Shown here: in pieces, positions 55,453 through 64,000 of the stretch | Layout of the letters: each line of letters begins with the position of its first letter | How positions within the stretch are numbered: the first letter of the stretch is position 1 | Assembly (NCBI RefSeq): GCF_002574545.1 | Contig: NZ_NUGT01000015.1 | Coordinates: 62,001 to 126,000, forward strand | Direction of reading: 5' to 3' | DNA from: Bacillus sp. AFS055030 | GTDB lineage: Bacteria > Bacillota > Bacilli > Bacillales > Bacillaceae_G | Length of the DNA: 64,000 nt | Program-made: the position numbers and the translations under genes | The notes under the pieces: generated by a model | What the model was told of the DNA's origin: nothing | The model's input: the letters and a program-made list of their open reading frames with translations, nothing else | The model's database searches: none

Positions 55453-55836
55453 TTGATAATTATTTTAGACCCAAGAAGCCATTTACCCCTTTGGGAGCAA
55501 ATTGTTCTACAAACAAAAGAACAAATCCTAAGAAAGATTTTGGTAAATGGAGATAAACTTCCTTCTGTACGTGAATTAGCAACTACATTAGTGATTAATC
55601 CAAATACTGTTAGTCGAGCCTATCAAGAATTAGAGCGCATCGGAGTCATCGAAACGATAAGGGGTAAAGGAACATTTGTAATTGGTTTAACGAAGGAGAC
55701 TGTTTCAACTGATACCCTTTTAAAATATAAAAATAAACTATCCAATTTATTAATTGATTGTTTAACAGATGGCGTAAATGAGGAAGAAATAATTAATTGG
55801 GTAAAAGAGTTTTATTCTAATAAAGGAGCTGAATAG
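55453..55836 (+). CDS. GntR-family regulator, YtrA type
   Basis: A 127-residue regulator: a winged helix at residues 12-75 (LPSVRELATTLVINPNTVSRAYQELE) and only a short helical tail of 45 residues, the layout of the YtrA subfamily, which dimerises through it. Such regulators repress nearby ABC transporter genes and respond to cell-wall antibiotics in B. subtilis. The TTG start follows AAGGTGGTGATCTC. It leads an operon with an ABC ATPase and permease; the gene is not part of this segment in B. subtilis. Confidence 0.88.
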   Translation: MIIILDPRSHLPLWEQIVLQTKEQILRKILVNGDKLPSVRELATTLVINPNTVSRAYQELERIGVIETIRGKGTFVIGLTKETVSTDTLLKYKNKLSNLLIDCLTDGVNEEEIINWVKEFYSNKGAE

Positions 55837-55837
55837 T

Positions 55838-56716
55838 TTGCTGAAAATCAATCATTTAAGTAAAAAACTCGATGAAAATGAAGTATTAAAAAATCTAAAC
55901 TTCCAAATAGAAAAAGGTAAAATCACAGGCTTAATTGGTAGAAATGGAGCTGGTAAAACGACCCTATTAAAAACAATCGTTGGCATTCTATCTCCAGACG
56001 AAGGCTCAATACAAATTGACGATAAAGAAATTAACGAATCACCTAATATTAGAAAAGAAATAGCATATATGAGTGATTCTACCAATTTCATTAATCAATA
56101 TAGTGTAAAAGAACTTATTACGATTTATGAAAATTCATACCCAAACTTCAATAAATACAAATTTCTAGAAGCATTAAATAAATATAAATTACCTAATACA
56201 TCCCTACGTAAATTCTCAAAAGGGATGAAAACACTGATCTATTTATTATTAACCTTTTCTACAGATGCAAAATATGTCATTTTAGACGAACCAACAAACG
56301 GTTTAGATCCAGTCGTTAAACGGACTGTTTTGCAATTAATTATTGAATATGCAAGTACAAACTCAGTCGGAGTTATTATTTCATCACATCATCTTGCAGA
56401 GCTTGAAAAAATAATTGATCAATATTTATTTATTAAGGATGGAAGAATTAACTCAATCTCTACAATGGAAGAAAGTACGAGTCAATTTTATAAATTACAA
56501 GTAGCATTTGAAAATGGTTTACCTAAAATATTTGAAGATGACCCGTCTATTTCTGTATTCTCAAAAACCGGTAAAGTAGCAATTATCATTATTAATGGAA
56601 ATAAGAACGAATATATAAAACGAATGGAAAATGAAAATCCACTTCTTTTAGAAGAACTTCCATTGACATTAGAGGATTTATTTTTCATAAACGATGGAGG
56701 GGACTTATATGTTTAG
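55838..56716 (+). CDS. ABC transporter ATP-binding protein (YtrB-like)
   Basis: A 292-residue ABC ATPase: Walker A GRNGAGKTT, signature region RKFSKGMKTL (degenerate; LSGGQ normally), Walker B YVILDEPTNGLDP, and the switch His in SSHHLAE. The C-terminal 75 residues are the usual regulatory extension. TTG start, one base after the GntR gene's stop; GGAG lies 11 bases upstream. The substrate is unknown; an exporter role is likely. Confidence 0.88.
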   Translation: MLKINHLSKKLDENEVLKNLNFQIEKGKITGLIGRNGAGKTTLLKTIVGILSPDEGSIQIDDKEINESPNIRKEIAYMSDSTNFINQYSVKELITIYENSYPNFNKYKFLEALNKYKLPNTSLRKFSKGMKTLIYLLLTFSTDAKYVILDEPTNGLDPVVKRTVLQLIIEYASTNSVGVIISSHHLAELEKIIDQYLFIKDGRINSISTMEESTSQFYKLQVAFENGLPKIFEDDPSISVFSKTGKVAIIIINGNKNEYIKRMENENPLLLEELPLTLEDLFFINDGGDLYV

Positions 56717-57707
56717 TAAAGCATTGTGGTTAATTAATTCGAAACAATCTAGGCTTGCACTTATTTTACTCTATCTTGTCTATTTAATTATACTTCCATT
56801 TGGCTATTACAATAACACTGACGAATTAAATCGCGCCTTACTAACAAATCCTAGTAATCCATACCTTTATATAGCTGACTTTAGTATGCTTGCTATTTTT
56901 TCACCAATCATTGTACTAATATTAAGTATCTTATTAATAGGAATTGGTCGAAATACAGGAGGAATTGATTTTCAATTTTCGCTTCCTTACTCACCGAGAC
57001 AACTTTATCTATCAAAATGGATGTTTGGAGTCGCTCATATTTTTATGGCAACTATTGGATTATTTATTTTAACTCTATTAATCCATTACAATACTAATCT
57101 TCACAAGTATATTAACGCTTCATCATTTGTAACGATTTTTACTGTAATTTTCCTATTTACGATTGCTTTTTTTACAATTGGTCTATCGATTGGGACAATA
57201 ACAGGTCATTATTTTTCTCAAACACTTTTCACTATTTTTACGATTTTCTCACCTAGTATTATCTATTTTAGCATCTATTCAAATTTAAACGGCATCTTTA
57301 ACTATGAATTGTCTGGTAAAAGCGAAAAAGCGATAACTAGTTGGTCTATTCCATTCCAAGCAGAAGATTTATCAATTTCCAGAGATTTTAATGAACACAT
57401 TATTCATTATCCAACTATGGACTATGGAAATTTAACGATAATTATCCTTTATATCGTTGCATTTCTTGTAATCGGTTTATTATGTTATAACAGATCTGCG
57501 AATGTCAATAATGGCAAATTATTCGTATATAAAAAATTCGGTTTATTCGTTAATGCCTTATTTGTATATCTTGCAGCGACATTAATTGCATTATTAACAT
57601 CTACCATTGCAAATGGGCATAACACGATTATTTACCTAATTGGATTAATAATTGGTACGCTTGTTGGCTATTTCTTCTATAAACGTTTAAATAAATTTTT
57701 TGATTAA
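56709..57707 (+). CDS. ABC transporter permease of the GntR-linked system
   Basis: A 332-residue protein with six to seven membrane helices; QFSLPYSPRQLYLSKWMFG resembles the ABC-2 exporter loop (LPxSxxxxxxxK). The ATG at 56709 overlaps the ATPase gene by 8 bases and follows GGAGGGGACTTAT; five earlier codons are in frame. Last gene of the operon, followed by a strong terminator. Cargo unknown. Confidence 0.85.
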   Translation: MFSKALWLINSKQSRLALILLYLVYLIILPFGYYNNTDELNRALLTNPSNPYLYIADFSMLAIFSPIIVLILSILLIGIGRNTGGIDFQFSLPYSPRQLYLSKWMFGVAHIFMATIGLFILTLLIHYNTNLHKYINASSFVTIFTVIFLFTIAFFTIGLSIGTITGHYFSQTLFTIFTIFSPSIIYFSIYSNLNGIFNYELSGKSEKAITSWSIPFQAEDLSISRDFNEHIIHYPTMDYGNLTIIILYIVAFLVIGLLCYNRSANVNNGKLFVYKKFGLFVNALFVYLAATLIALLTSTIANGHNTIIYLIGLIIGTLVGYFFYKRLNKFFD

Positions 57708-57720
57708 TGTTATTCTAACT

Positions 57721-57761
57721 AAAAAAGCGCTGATTCTTAAGAAAAGAATCAGCGCTTTTTT
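57721..57761. terminator. Strong bidirectional terminator
   Basis: AAAAAAGCGCTGATTCTT pairs perfectly with AAGAATCAGCGCTTTTTT. It ends both the GntR/ABC operon and the purine permease gene. Confidence 0.92.
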
Positions 57762-59060
57762 TTATGAAATGAAGTTTAATGCAAATCGTACAAAGAATAA
57801 TGCTGAAATTGCAACCATATATGGTGTGATTTCAGTTTTCTTACCTGCTGCCATTTTAACTAATGGGTAAGCAATAAAACCGAATGCAATTCCGTCAATA
57901 ATACTATATGTTAATGGGATGAATGCTAAAATTAAGAAGGCTGGTATCGCTTCAGTAGGATCATCCAATTGAATATCTGTAATATGTTTAACCATCAATG
58001 AACCAATTATGATTAAAATTGGTGCAATCGCAGATGTTGGAATATAGGCGATTAATGGCATAAAGAGTAAACATCCTAAAAATAAAAATCCAGTTACAAT
58101 CGAAGTAAGACCTGTTCGACCACCAGAACTAATCCCAGCACTACCTTCTACAGCTATAACTGTCGGACTAGTACCAAATAAACCGGATAAAATAATACCA
58201 AACGCAGCACCTTGAACAACCTTTTGTTGCTTATGCTCTTGGTTCATCATGCTTAATTGACCATGAATAATACCGATTGATTCGAACAACACAACCATCG
58301 TTAACGAAAATACTGCAATCCAAAATGGAAAACTCAATACTTGAGTAAAGGTCAGTTGTCCGACAACTTCACTAGCAGATTTCATTGTAATTTTTGTTGT
58401 ATCATGTGCTTTTTCAATTCCACCATGTAAAATGAATGAAACGATTGTACCTAAAATTACCGTAATTAAAAAGTTTGCAGGTACATTTTTAATAAAAAGA
58501 TAAATTGCAATACCTAGTGTAATAACTGTTGCTAAAACATCTACATTTGTAAAATTTGCGATTGATACAAACGTACTTTCATTTTTTACAACAATTCCAC
58601 CAGCTTGAAGACCGATAAACGTTAAGAAAAATCCAATTCCAACTGTAATTGCACTTTTTAGTGATAATGGAATCGCAGTTGTTAATTTCTTAATTAATTT
58701 TGTGAATGATAAAATTGATAATAAGATGCCACTTACAAATACAACAGCAAGTGCTTCTTTCCAACTCATTCCCATTTCTCCAACCATTGTATAAGTAAAC
58801 AATGCGTTGATGCCCATTCCTGGAACTAATACTAATGGTGAATTACTCCATAATCCAATCATAACGCTTCCAAAGAAAGCTGATAAGATTGTAGCAATCA
58901 TTGCACCTTGGAACGGTATACCTGCATCATGCAAAATTGTACTATTAACGGACAAAATATAAACAAGTGTTAAAAAAGATACCGCACCTGCAATCAACTC
59001 CGTCTTAATGGTCGTACCGCTACCTTCAAGATTAAACTGTTTGTTCAATAAATTTTTCAA
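57762..59060 (-). CDS. Purine permease, NCS2 AzgA family (PbuG/PbuO-like)
   Basis: A 432-residue permease with 12 or more membrane helices. Family sequences are FLTLVYILSVNS, LVLVPGMGINALFTYT, and GSAGISSGGRTGLTSIVTG. In B. subtilis PbuG imports hypoxanthine and guanine and PbuO is a related permease. The TTG start follows AGAGAGGAATTTC. No purine riboswitch is visible in the 195 bases upstream. It sits with nucleoside catabolism genes, which supports a nucleobase cargo. Confidence 0.88.
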   Translation of the reverse strand: MKNLLNKQFNLEGSGTTIKTELIAGAVSFLTLVYILSVNSTILHDAGIPFQGAMIATILSAFFGSVMIGLWSNSPLVLVPGMGINALFTYTMVGEMGMSWKEALAVVFVSGILLSILSFTKLIKKLTTAIPLSLKSAITVGIGFFLTFIGLQAGGIVVKNESTFVSIANFTNVDVLATVITLGIAIYLFIKNVPANFLITVILGTIVSFILHGGIEKAHDTTKITMKSASEVVGQLTFTQVLSFPFWIAVFSLTMVVLFESIGIIHGQLSMMNQEHKQQKVVQGAAFGIILSGLFGTSPTVIAVEGSAGISSGGRTGLTSIVTGFLFLGCLLFMPLIAYIPTSAIAPILIIIGSLMVKHITDIQLDDPTEAIPAFLILAFIPLTYSIIDGIAFGFIAYPLVKMAAGKKTEITPYMVAISALFFVRFALNFIS

Positions 59061-59255
59061 AGAAATTCCTCTCTTTTAATGTCTCCCTCTCCCACCCATG
59101 CAACAAGGCACGATTACAATTATACTAAATTTCATCAAATAATTAAACAAGAAAATATCTTCTTTATTGATTTAAAAAATAAAACAAACCTTTGCAAAAT
59201 ATCAAGGGTTTGGTAAAAGAATTAATAAAACTAAAATTCAAATCAACAATTTCAT

Positions 59256-60200
59256 CTAGAATTTCTCCCCAGTCATAACTGACATAAAATCTTTATAAAA
59301 CCCTTCATAATCTAATCCTATTGCAATATTTTGTTGCGGTCTTCCATTAAAATTCTCAAGTTTATCCGTAACTCGAAAATCTGCAATACTTTGCCCACTA
59401 GCCACACCAGTTGAATCAATTTCAACTGCAGATTGATAGAATTTAAATAGATCACTACGAATGACTGCCATAAGAGTTACCGCATCATGTACTGGACTTC
59501 CTTTTATCCCCGGTATCTTCTTTTGATAAAAGTTGAAATAATAGTAGTCTAATAATGGTTTTACAATATCCGTTTTCCCCTTAGAATGTATATAATTGAC
59601 CATTGAAGGAGTTATAATCGCATGTTGTGTTACATTTAATGGGAAAATATAAGCACCATTTACATACTTCATTACGATATTTGCTGCAATAGGATCACCG
59701 TGAAAATTTGCTTCGGCTACTGGAGTAACATTTCCTGGATAAAGAAAGGCTCCGCCCATGATATAGTATGAATGCACACTTTTCATTAAATCTTCGTATA
59801 AGATAAAAAGTGTCGCTAGTGAGGTTAACCTCCCAGTATTTACGATTATTAGTTCATGCTTATACTGTTCAATCAATTTTGTAACTTCATAAAAATTCTC
59901 TAAATTTTCAAAATTCAAACCTGGATCGATTGGACCTAGCCCAAACGGACCGTGAATATCAGGGTAATAAGTTGGGATTTCTCCCGTCATTGGATTCTCG
60001 GCACCGCCAAAAACTTTAACATTTTCTTTTTTTGACCTTTTTAGTAAGAACCGTACATTCCTTGTCGTTTCTTTTTTAGATACATTCCCATAATCTGCGA
60101 CAATTCCAATGATATCGATTTCTTCTGTTAATCGAGCATAAACCAAAGCGATTGCATCATCAATTCCTATATCACCGAAAAATAACACTTTCTTTCCCAT
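59256..60200 (-). CDS. Nucleoside hydrolase family protein, divergent active site
   Basis: A 314-residue protein of the inosine-uridine hydrolase family, which splits ribonucleosides into base and ribose. The hallmark DxDPGxDD reads FGDIGIDD: the first Asp is Phe8, and the Pro is Ile, while the Ca-binding Asp10 and Asp15 remain. A VNTGRLTSLA loop replaces the common VATGPLTN, and SPVHDAVTL carries the last Asp ligand. AAAGGGAGCCAATTTA precedes the ATG. It stands between the purine permease and pdp. Confidence 0.8.
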   Translation of the reverse strand: MGKKVLFFGDIGIDDAIALVYARLTEEIDIIGIVADYGNVSKKETTRNVRFLLKRSKKENVKVFGGAENPMTGEIPTYYPDIHGPFGLGPIDPGLNFENLENFYEVTKLIEQYKHELIIVNTGRLTSLATLFILYEDLMKSVHSYYIMGGAFLYPGNVTPVAEANFHGDPIAANIVMKYVNGAYIFPLNVTQHAIITPSMVNYIHSKGKTDIVKPLLDYYYFNFYQKKIPGIKGSPVHDAVTLMAVIRSDLFKFYQSAVEIDSTGVASGQSIADFRVTDKLENFNGRPQQNIAIGLDYEGFYKDFMSVMTGEKF

Positions 60201-60320
60201 TAAATTGGCTCCCTTTATATCTGAGGTTCTAAAGCATCTCTTATATTATTTATTCCTTTGATATAATGGTATGTTATTAACTTTTTGAAAAGTAAAAAAT
60301 TCAACTTAAATAAGAAGAAA

Positions 60321-60351
60321 AAAGCTATTCTCAAATTTAGAGAATAGCTTT
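60321..60351 (-). terminator. Terminator of the drm-punA-pdp operon
   Basis: AAAGCTATTCTC pairs perfectly with GAGAATAGCTTT around a 7-base loop; A-run on the left. Confidence 0.85.
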
Positions 60352-60359
60352 AATAATGA

Positions 60360-61667
60360 TTAAGCTTCCATAATTAAATCATAAATTAATGTAGGTTCTT
60401 CTACTTTTTCAGTAGAAATTTTAATGTTTTCAAGTAAGTCTTTTTCAACTTCACTAATGTCTTCTGTGCTTGAATAAACAGTAACTAATGAATCGCCTTT
60501 TTTAACTGCTTCGCCTACTTTTTTGTTTAGCATTAATCCTACAGCTAAATCAATAACTGATTCTTTTGTTGCACGTCCTGCGCCTAATTTCATAGCTGCT
60601 GTTCCAACTGCATCAGCAACGATTTGTGAAACATAACCGTCTTGTTTTGCTACTACTTCTTGTACATATTTTGCTTGAGGTAGTTTTGATGGATCATCTA
60701 CTACTGAACCGTCTCCACCTTGGGCTACTAAAAATGCTTTAAATACTTCTAAAGCTTTTCCGTTTTTCATATTTTCTAGAAGTTTAGCTCTTGCCTCTTC
60801 TAATGTTTCAGCTTTTTTAGCTAATACAACCATTTGGCTACCTAATACTAAGCATAATTCTTCTAAATCTTTTGGACCTTCGCCTTTAAGTGTGTCAATT
60901 GCTTCTTTTACTTCTAACGCATTACCAATCGCAAAACCTAATGGTTGGCTCATATCAGAAATAACTGCAACTGTTTGTCTTCCTACGTTATTACCAATTT
61001 TAACCATCGCTTTCGCTAAGTCACGTGCATCATCAATATCTTTCATAAATGCACCAGCACCAGTTTTAACATCTAAAACAATTGCGTCTGCACCAGCAGC
61101 GATTTTTTTACTCATAATAGAACTTGAAATTAATGGGATTGAGTTAACAGTTGCTGTTACATCACGTAGTGCATATAATTTTTTGTCAGCTGGTGTTAAA
61201 TCTCCAGTTTGTCCGATAACGGCTAATTTAATATCGTTTACTTGTTTAGTAAATTCTTCTTCTGTTAATTCAACATGGAACCCTTCTACAGCTTCTAATT
61301 TATCGATTGTTCCACCAGTGTGACCTAAACCACGTCCGCTCATTTTGGCAACTGGAATATCTAAAGAAGCTACTAATGGACCTAATACAAGTGTAGTAGT
61401 ATCACCTACCCCACCAGTTGAATGCTTATCAACTTTGATTCCTTCAATGTTAGAAAGGTCAATTGTATCACCAGAATGTACCATAGCCATTGTTAAATCA
61501 CTATATTCTTTCTCAGTCATGCCTTTTAAGAAAACTGCCATTGCAAAAGCACTCATTTGATAATCAGGTACACTACCATCTGTGAAACCTTTGATGACAA
61601 AATTTACTTCTTCAGTTGTTAATGTTTTTCCGTCACGTTTTTTTTCAATTAAATCTACCATTCTCAT
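60360..61667 (-). CDS. pdp: Pyrimidine-nucleoside phosphorylase
   Basis: A 435-residue enzyme that splits uridine, deoxyuridine and thymidine with phosphate. [20 protein letters not shown] and the [13 protein letters not shown] loop form the phosphate and sugar site; [20 protein letters not shown] is also typical. The ATG at 61667 ([10 protein letters not shown]) matches the family start and follows AGAGGCGTTTCAAAA; twenty upstream codons are in frame but unlikely. Third gene of the drm operon. Confidence 0.96.
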   Translation of the reverse strand: MRMVDLIEKKRDGKTLTTEEVNFVIKGFTDGSVPDYQMSAFAMAVFLKGMTEKEYSDLTMAMVHSGDTIDLSNIEGIKVDKHSTGGVGDTTTLVLGPLVASLDIPVAKMSGRGLGHTGGTIDKLEAVEGFHVELTEEEFTKQVNDIKLAVIGQTGDLTPADKKLYALRDVTATVNSIPLISSSIMSKKIAAGADAIVLDVKTGAGAFMKDIDDARDLAKAMVKIGNNVGRQTVAVISDMSQPLGFAIGNALEVKEAIDTLKGEGPKDLEELCLVLGSQMVVLAKKAETLEEARAKLLENMKNGKALEVFKAFLVAQGGDGSVVDDPSKLPQAKYVQEVVAKQDGYVSQIVADAVGTAAMKLGAGRATKESVIDLAVGLMLNKKVGEAVKKGDSLVTVYSSTEDISEVEKDLLENIKISTEKVEEPTLIYDLIMEA

Positions 61668-61765
61668 TTTTGAAACGCCTCTTTCTAATTTGTCTATATT
61701 ACTTCTAATGAAAAGTGACTTCCACATAATGTAGAAGTCCTTTACTATTTTCGTTAACTTTTTTA

Positions 61766-62584
61766 TTAACCGATTTTACGAATAATCTCTTTTACTAATG
61801 ATAAAAATGAAGTTCTTACTCTTTGTGTCGTTTCAATTACTTCTTCATGGTTAAGAGGTTGATCTAAAATTCCTGCTGCCATGTTTGAAATACATGAAAT
61901 ACCGAGTACTCTTAATTCAGCATGACGTGCCACAATTACCTCAGATACTGTTGACATCCCAACAGCATCAGCACCTAATGTTCTAAACATGCGAATTTCA
62001 GCTGGAGTTTCATAAGATGGACCTGTCAGTGCAGCATAAACTCCCTCTTGAAGTTTTACATTTACTTCACTAGCAGCACTTTTTGCAAGTTCTCTTAATT
62101 CACGGTCATACGGATAAGACATATCTACAAAACGAACGCCTAGCTCTGGGTTATTTGGTCCAATTAGTGGACTAGTTCCAGTGAAATTAATATGGTCTGT
62201 AATTAACATTAAATCACCAGGTTCATATGAAGTATTAACTCCACCTGCAGCATTTGTTACGATTAATTTCTCTACACCTAATTCTTTCATAATACGAACA
62301 GGGAATGTAACTTTTTCCATGCTATAACCTTCATAGTAGTGAACTCTACCTTGCATTGCTACTACTTCAATACCATGTATTGTTCCAAAAACTAATTGGC
62401 CTTCATGCCCTTCTACTGTTGATGTCGGGTATTCAGGAATTGTATGATATGGTATTTTTTCTTGGTTTTCTATTTCATCTACAAGAACACCTAAACCTGA
62501 CCCTAAGATCAATCCAATTTTAGGCTTTCTGTCGACTTTGCTTTTAATAAAATCTGCAGCTTTATCAATATGTTCTTTATTCAT
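61766..62584 (-). CDS. punA: Purine-nucleoside phosphorylase
   Basis: A 272-residue trimeric-type enzyme acting on guanosine and inosine. GLILGSGLG at about residues 24-32 is the phosphate site, GRVHYYEGY and TNAAGGVN lie further on, and the base-binding part is [35 protein letters not shown] precedes the ATG at 62584. It lies 13 bases after drm; in B. subtilis drm and punA form the same pair. Confidence 0.96.
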   Translation of the reverse strand: MNKEHIDKAADFIKSKVDRKPKIGLILGSGLGVLVDEIENQEKIPYHTIPEYPTSTVEGHEGQLVFGTIHGIEVVAMQGRVHYYEGYSMEKVTFPVRIMKELGVEKLIVTNAAGGVNTSYEPGDLMLITDHINFTGTSPLIGPNNPELGVRFVDMSYPYDRELRELAKSAASEVNVKLQEGVYAALTGPSYETPAEIRMFRTLGADAVGMSTVSEVIVARHAELRVLGISCISNMAAGILDQPLNHEEVIETTQRVRTSFLSLVKEIIRKIG

Positions 62585-62597
62585 ATGTAACTCCACC

Positions 62598-63779
62598 TTA
62601 TTTCAATTTTTCAAAAAAGCTTGATCCATGTGAGGGCATTGCAATTTTAAAGTTTTCTGCAATGGTTGCTCCAATATCAGCAAAAGTTTTTGGTATTTCT
62701 AATTCTTTACCTTCTGAAAACTGTTTACTATAAACTAGTAATGGAACATATTCTCTTGTATGATCTGTACCAGTATATGTCGGATCATTTCCATGATCTG
62801 CAGTAATCATTAATAAATCATCTTCTTTTAATAAGTCAAATACTTCAGGTAATCTTGCATCGAATTCTTCTAGTGCTTTACCGTACCCTAGTGGATCTCT
62901 TCTATGACCATATACCGCATCAAAATCAACTAAATTTAGGAAGCTTAAACCAGTGAAGTCCATTTTTAATGTTTCAACTAATTTATCCATTCCATCCATA
63001 TTTGAAACTGTACGTAATGCTTTTGTAATTCCTTCACCATCGAAGATATCTGCAATTTTACCGATTGAAATCACATCAAAATTCGCATCTTTTAACTCAT
63101 TCATAACCGTACGTCCAAATGGTTTTAATGCATAGTCATGGCGATTTGGTGTACGTTTGAAATTTCCAGGCTCACCTACAAATGGTCTCGCGATTACTCG
63201 ACCAATCATGTATGGATCATCTAACGTTAATTTACGTGCAATTTCACAATAACGATATAAATCTTCTAATGGAACAATTTCTTCATGAGCTGCAATTTGT
63301 AAAACAGAATCAGCAGACGTATAAACAATTAGATCGCCTGTTTTCATATGTTGTTCACCAAGTTCAACTAAAATCTCAGTTCCTGAAGCAGGTTTATTTC
63401 CAATTATTTTACGATCAAAATGGGTTTCCAATTCACTTATTAATTCTTGAGGGAATCCATCAGCAAACACTTTAAATGGCTTATCAATGTGAAGACCCAT
63501 GATTTCCCAATGTCCAGTCATTGTATCTTTTCCAACTGATGACTCTTCCATTTTTGTGAAATAAGCAAGTGGCTTATCGGCCTTTGGAACCCCTTTCAAT
63601 TCTCTAATATTACTTAATCCTAGTTTTGCCATGTTCGGCATATGTAATCCATTCATTTTTTCAGCAATATGACCTAGTGTATCTGAACCAACATCATTAA
63701 ATTTTTCTGCATCAGGAGCTTCTCCGATCCCTACAGAATCCATAACAACGAGGAACACTCTATTAAATTTTCTATTCAT
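62598..63779 (-). CDS. drm: Phosphopentomutase
   Basis: A 393-residue enzyme of the alkaline phosphatase superfamily that interconverts (deoxy)ribose 1-phosphate and 5-phosphate. Metal ligands are seen in [12 protein letters not shown] (Asp), the phosphothreonine loop [10 protein letters not shown], and TADHGNDP plus [25 protein letters not shown] precedes the ATG. First gene of drm-punA-pdp, with a good sigma-A promoter and a palindromic operator upstream. Confidence 0.97.
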   Translation of the reverse strand: MNRKFNRVFLVVMDSVGIGEAPDAEKFNDVGSDTLGHIAEKMNGLHMPNMAKLGLSNIRELKGVPKADKPLAYFTKMEESSVGKDTMTGHWEIMGLHIDKPFKVFADGFPQELISELETHFDRKIIGNKPASGTEILVELGEQHMKTGDLIVYTSADSVLQIAAHEEIVPLEDLYRYCEIARKLTLDDPYMIGRVIARPFVGEPGNFKRTPNRHDYALKPFGRTVMNELKDANFDVISIGKIADIFDGEGITKALRTVSNMDGMDKLVETLKMDFTGLSFLNLVDFDAVYGHRRDPLGYGKALEEFDARLPEVFDLLKEDDLLMITADHGNDPTYTGTDHTREYVPLLVYSKQFSEGKELEIPKTFADIGATIAENFKIAMPSHGSSFFEKLK

Positions 63780-63827
63780 TTGTTTTCCTCCTAACTCATC
63801 GAAACAAACTGAAACTTACAAGATAGC

Positions 63828-63841
63828 GTCAGATGTCTGAC
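63828..63841 (-). promoter_or_regulatory. Palindromic operator upstream of drm
   Basis: GTCAGA-TG-TCTGAC is a perfect 14-base palindrome, six bases downstream of the -10 of the drm promoter, so a bound protein would cover the start site. The form (TGTCnnACAtcTGACA-like) recalls operators of the FadR branch of GntR regulators. Confidence 0.6.
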
Positions 63842-63847
63842 AACTAA

Positions 63848-63876
63848 AGTATACTTATTGTCCTAATTCTTTTCAA
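63848..63876 (-). promoter_or_regulatory. Sigma-A promoter of drm-punA-pdp
   Basis: TTGAAA and TATACT are 17 bases apart on the minus strand, about 70 bases before the drm start. No gene was seen in the remaining 120 bases to the window end. Confidence 0.75.
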
Positions 63877-64000
63877 GAATTATATTTTCCAATTTGTGTC
63901 TATTGATACTATTATTCCCCAGAATCCTATTAATTTGACATAAATAATTCATAATTATTTTCTATTTTTAGTCGCTAATTAAAATGATCTGCTAAAAATT

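Noticed and set aside
59061-59255. Purine riboswitch upstream of the purine permease
   Set aside because: The conserved loop sequences of the purine aptamer are absent from this 195-base gap.
60892-61323. A 143-codon plus-strand frame opposite pdp
   Set aside because: Antisense shadow of a highly conserved enzyme; low-complexity serine-rich product.

Overview
This window looks like the chromosome of an endospore-forming, low-GC member of Bacillaceae. It matches the Bacillus subtilis spoIVA-to-drm segment almost gene for gene: spoIVA, yphF, yphE, gpsA, der, yphA, ypzI, the rpsA homologue, cmk, ypfB, ypdA, gudB, mecB, ypbG-E-D, recS, ypbB, fer, ribU, resEDCBA, rluB, spmBA, dacB, ypuI, scpBA, ypuF, ribT, ppiB, ypuA, the spoVA operon, sigF-spoIIAB-spoIIAA, dacF, pdp, punA and drm. 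Most genes lie on the minus strand, so operons read right to left. There is no tRNA, rRNA, CRISPR array, prophage or insertion sequence.

Layout. 1-8,100: sporulation, glycerophosphate, GTPase and translation-related genes. 8,200-18,950: asparaginase, bacillithiol disulfide reductase, glutamate dehydrogenase, MecB, an unexpected MerR-type B12-binding regulator, the ypb genes, RecS helicase and ferredoxin. 19,000-24,460: two riboswitch-controlled vitamin units, ribU behind an FMN riboswitch and btuF-btuC-btuD-btuR behind a cobalamin riboswitch. 24,540-31,660: Res cytochrome c biogenesis genes with their two-component system, then rluB. 31,840-36,150: a pair of unrecognised tandem paralogues behind a sigma-E-like promoter, then a homocysteine-to-cysteine and LuxS operon. 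36,170-47,200: spore maturation genes, superoxide dismutase, ScpAB condensin and small sporulation genes. 47,260-55,320: the forespore operons spoVA and spoIIA and dacF. 55,350-57,760: a self-contained GntR/ABC transporter operon. 57,760-64,000: nucleoside salvage (permease, nucleoside hydrolase, pdp, punA, drm).

Differences from B. subtilis: ypfA-ypeB-sleB-prsW are replaced by an asparaginase, ypbF is missing, lysA is missing next to spoVAF, ribT stands alone without ribDEAH, the serA/sigX stretch is replaced by the B12 uptake unit, and luxS sits with yrrT-mccA-mccB without mtnN.

Sporulation control can be read from the DNA: candidate promoters for sigma H (spoIIA), F (dacF), E (the paralogue pair; dacB-spmAB), G (spoVA) and K (spoVIF; a YjcZ-like peptide). 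The parts most worth following up are the B12-binding regulator that sits in the same window as an adenosylcobalamin supply operon, the sigma-E-linked paralogue pair, a three-way-junction-like RNA element after rluB, and candidate operators before mccA, the GntR/ABC operon and drm. Gene identities rest on remembered family sequences and gene order; no database search was run.
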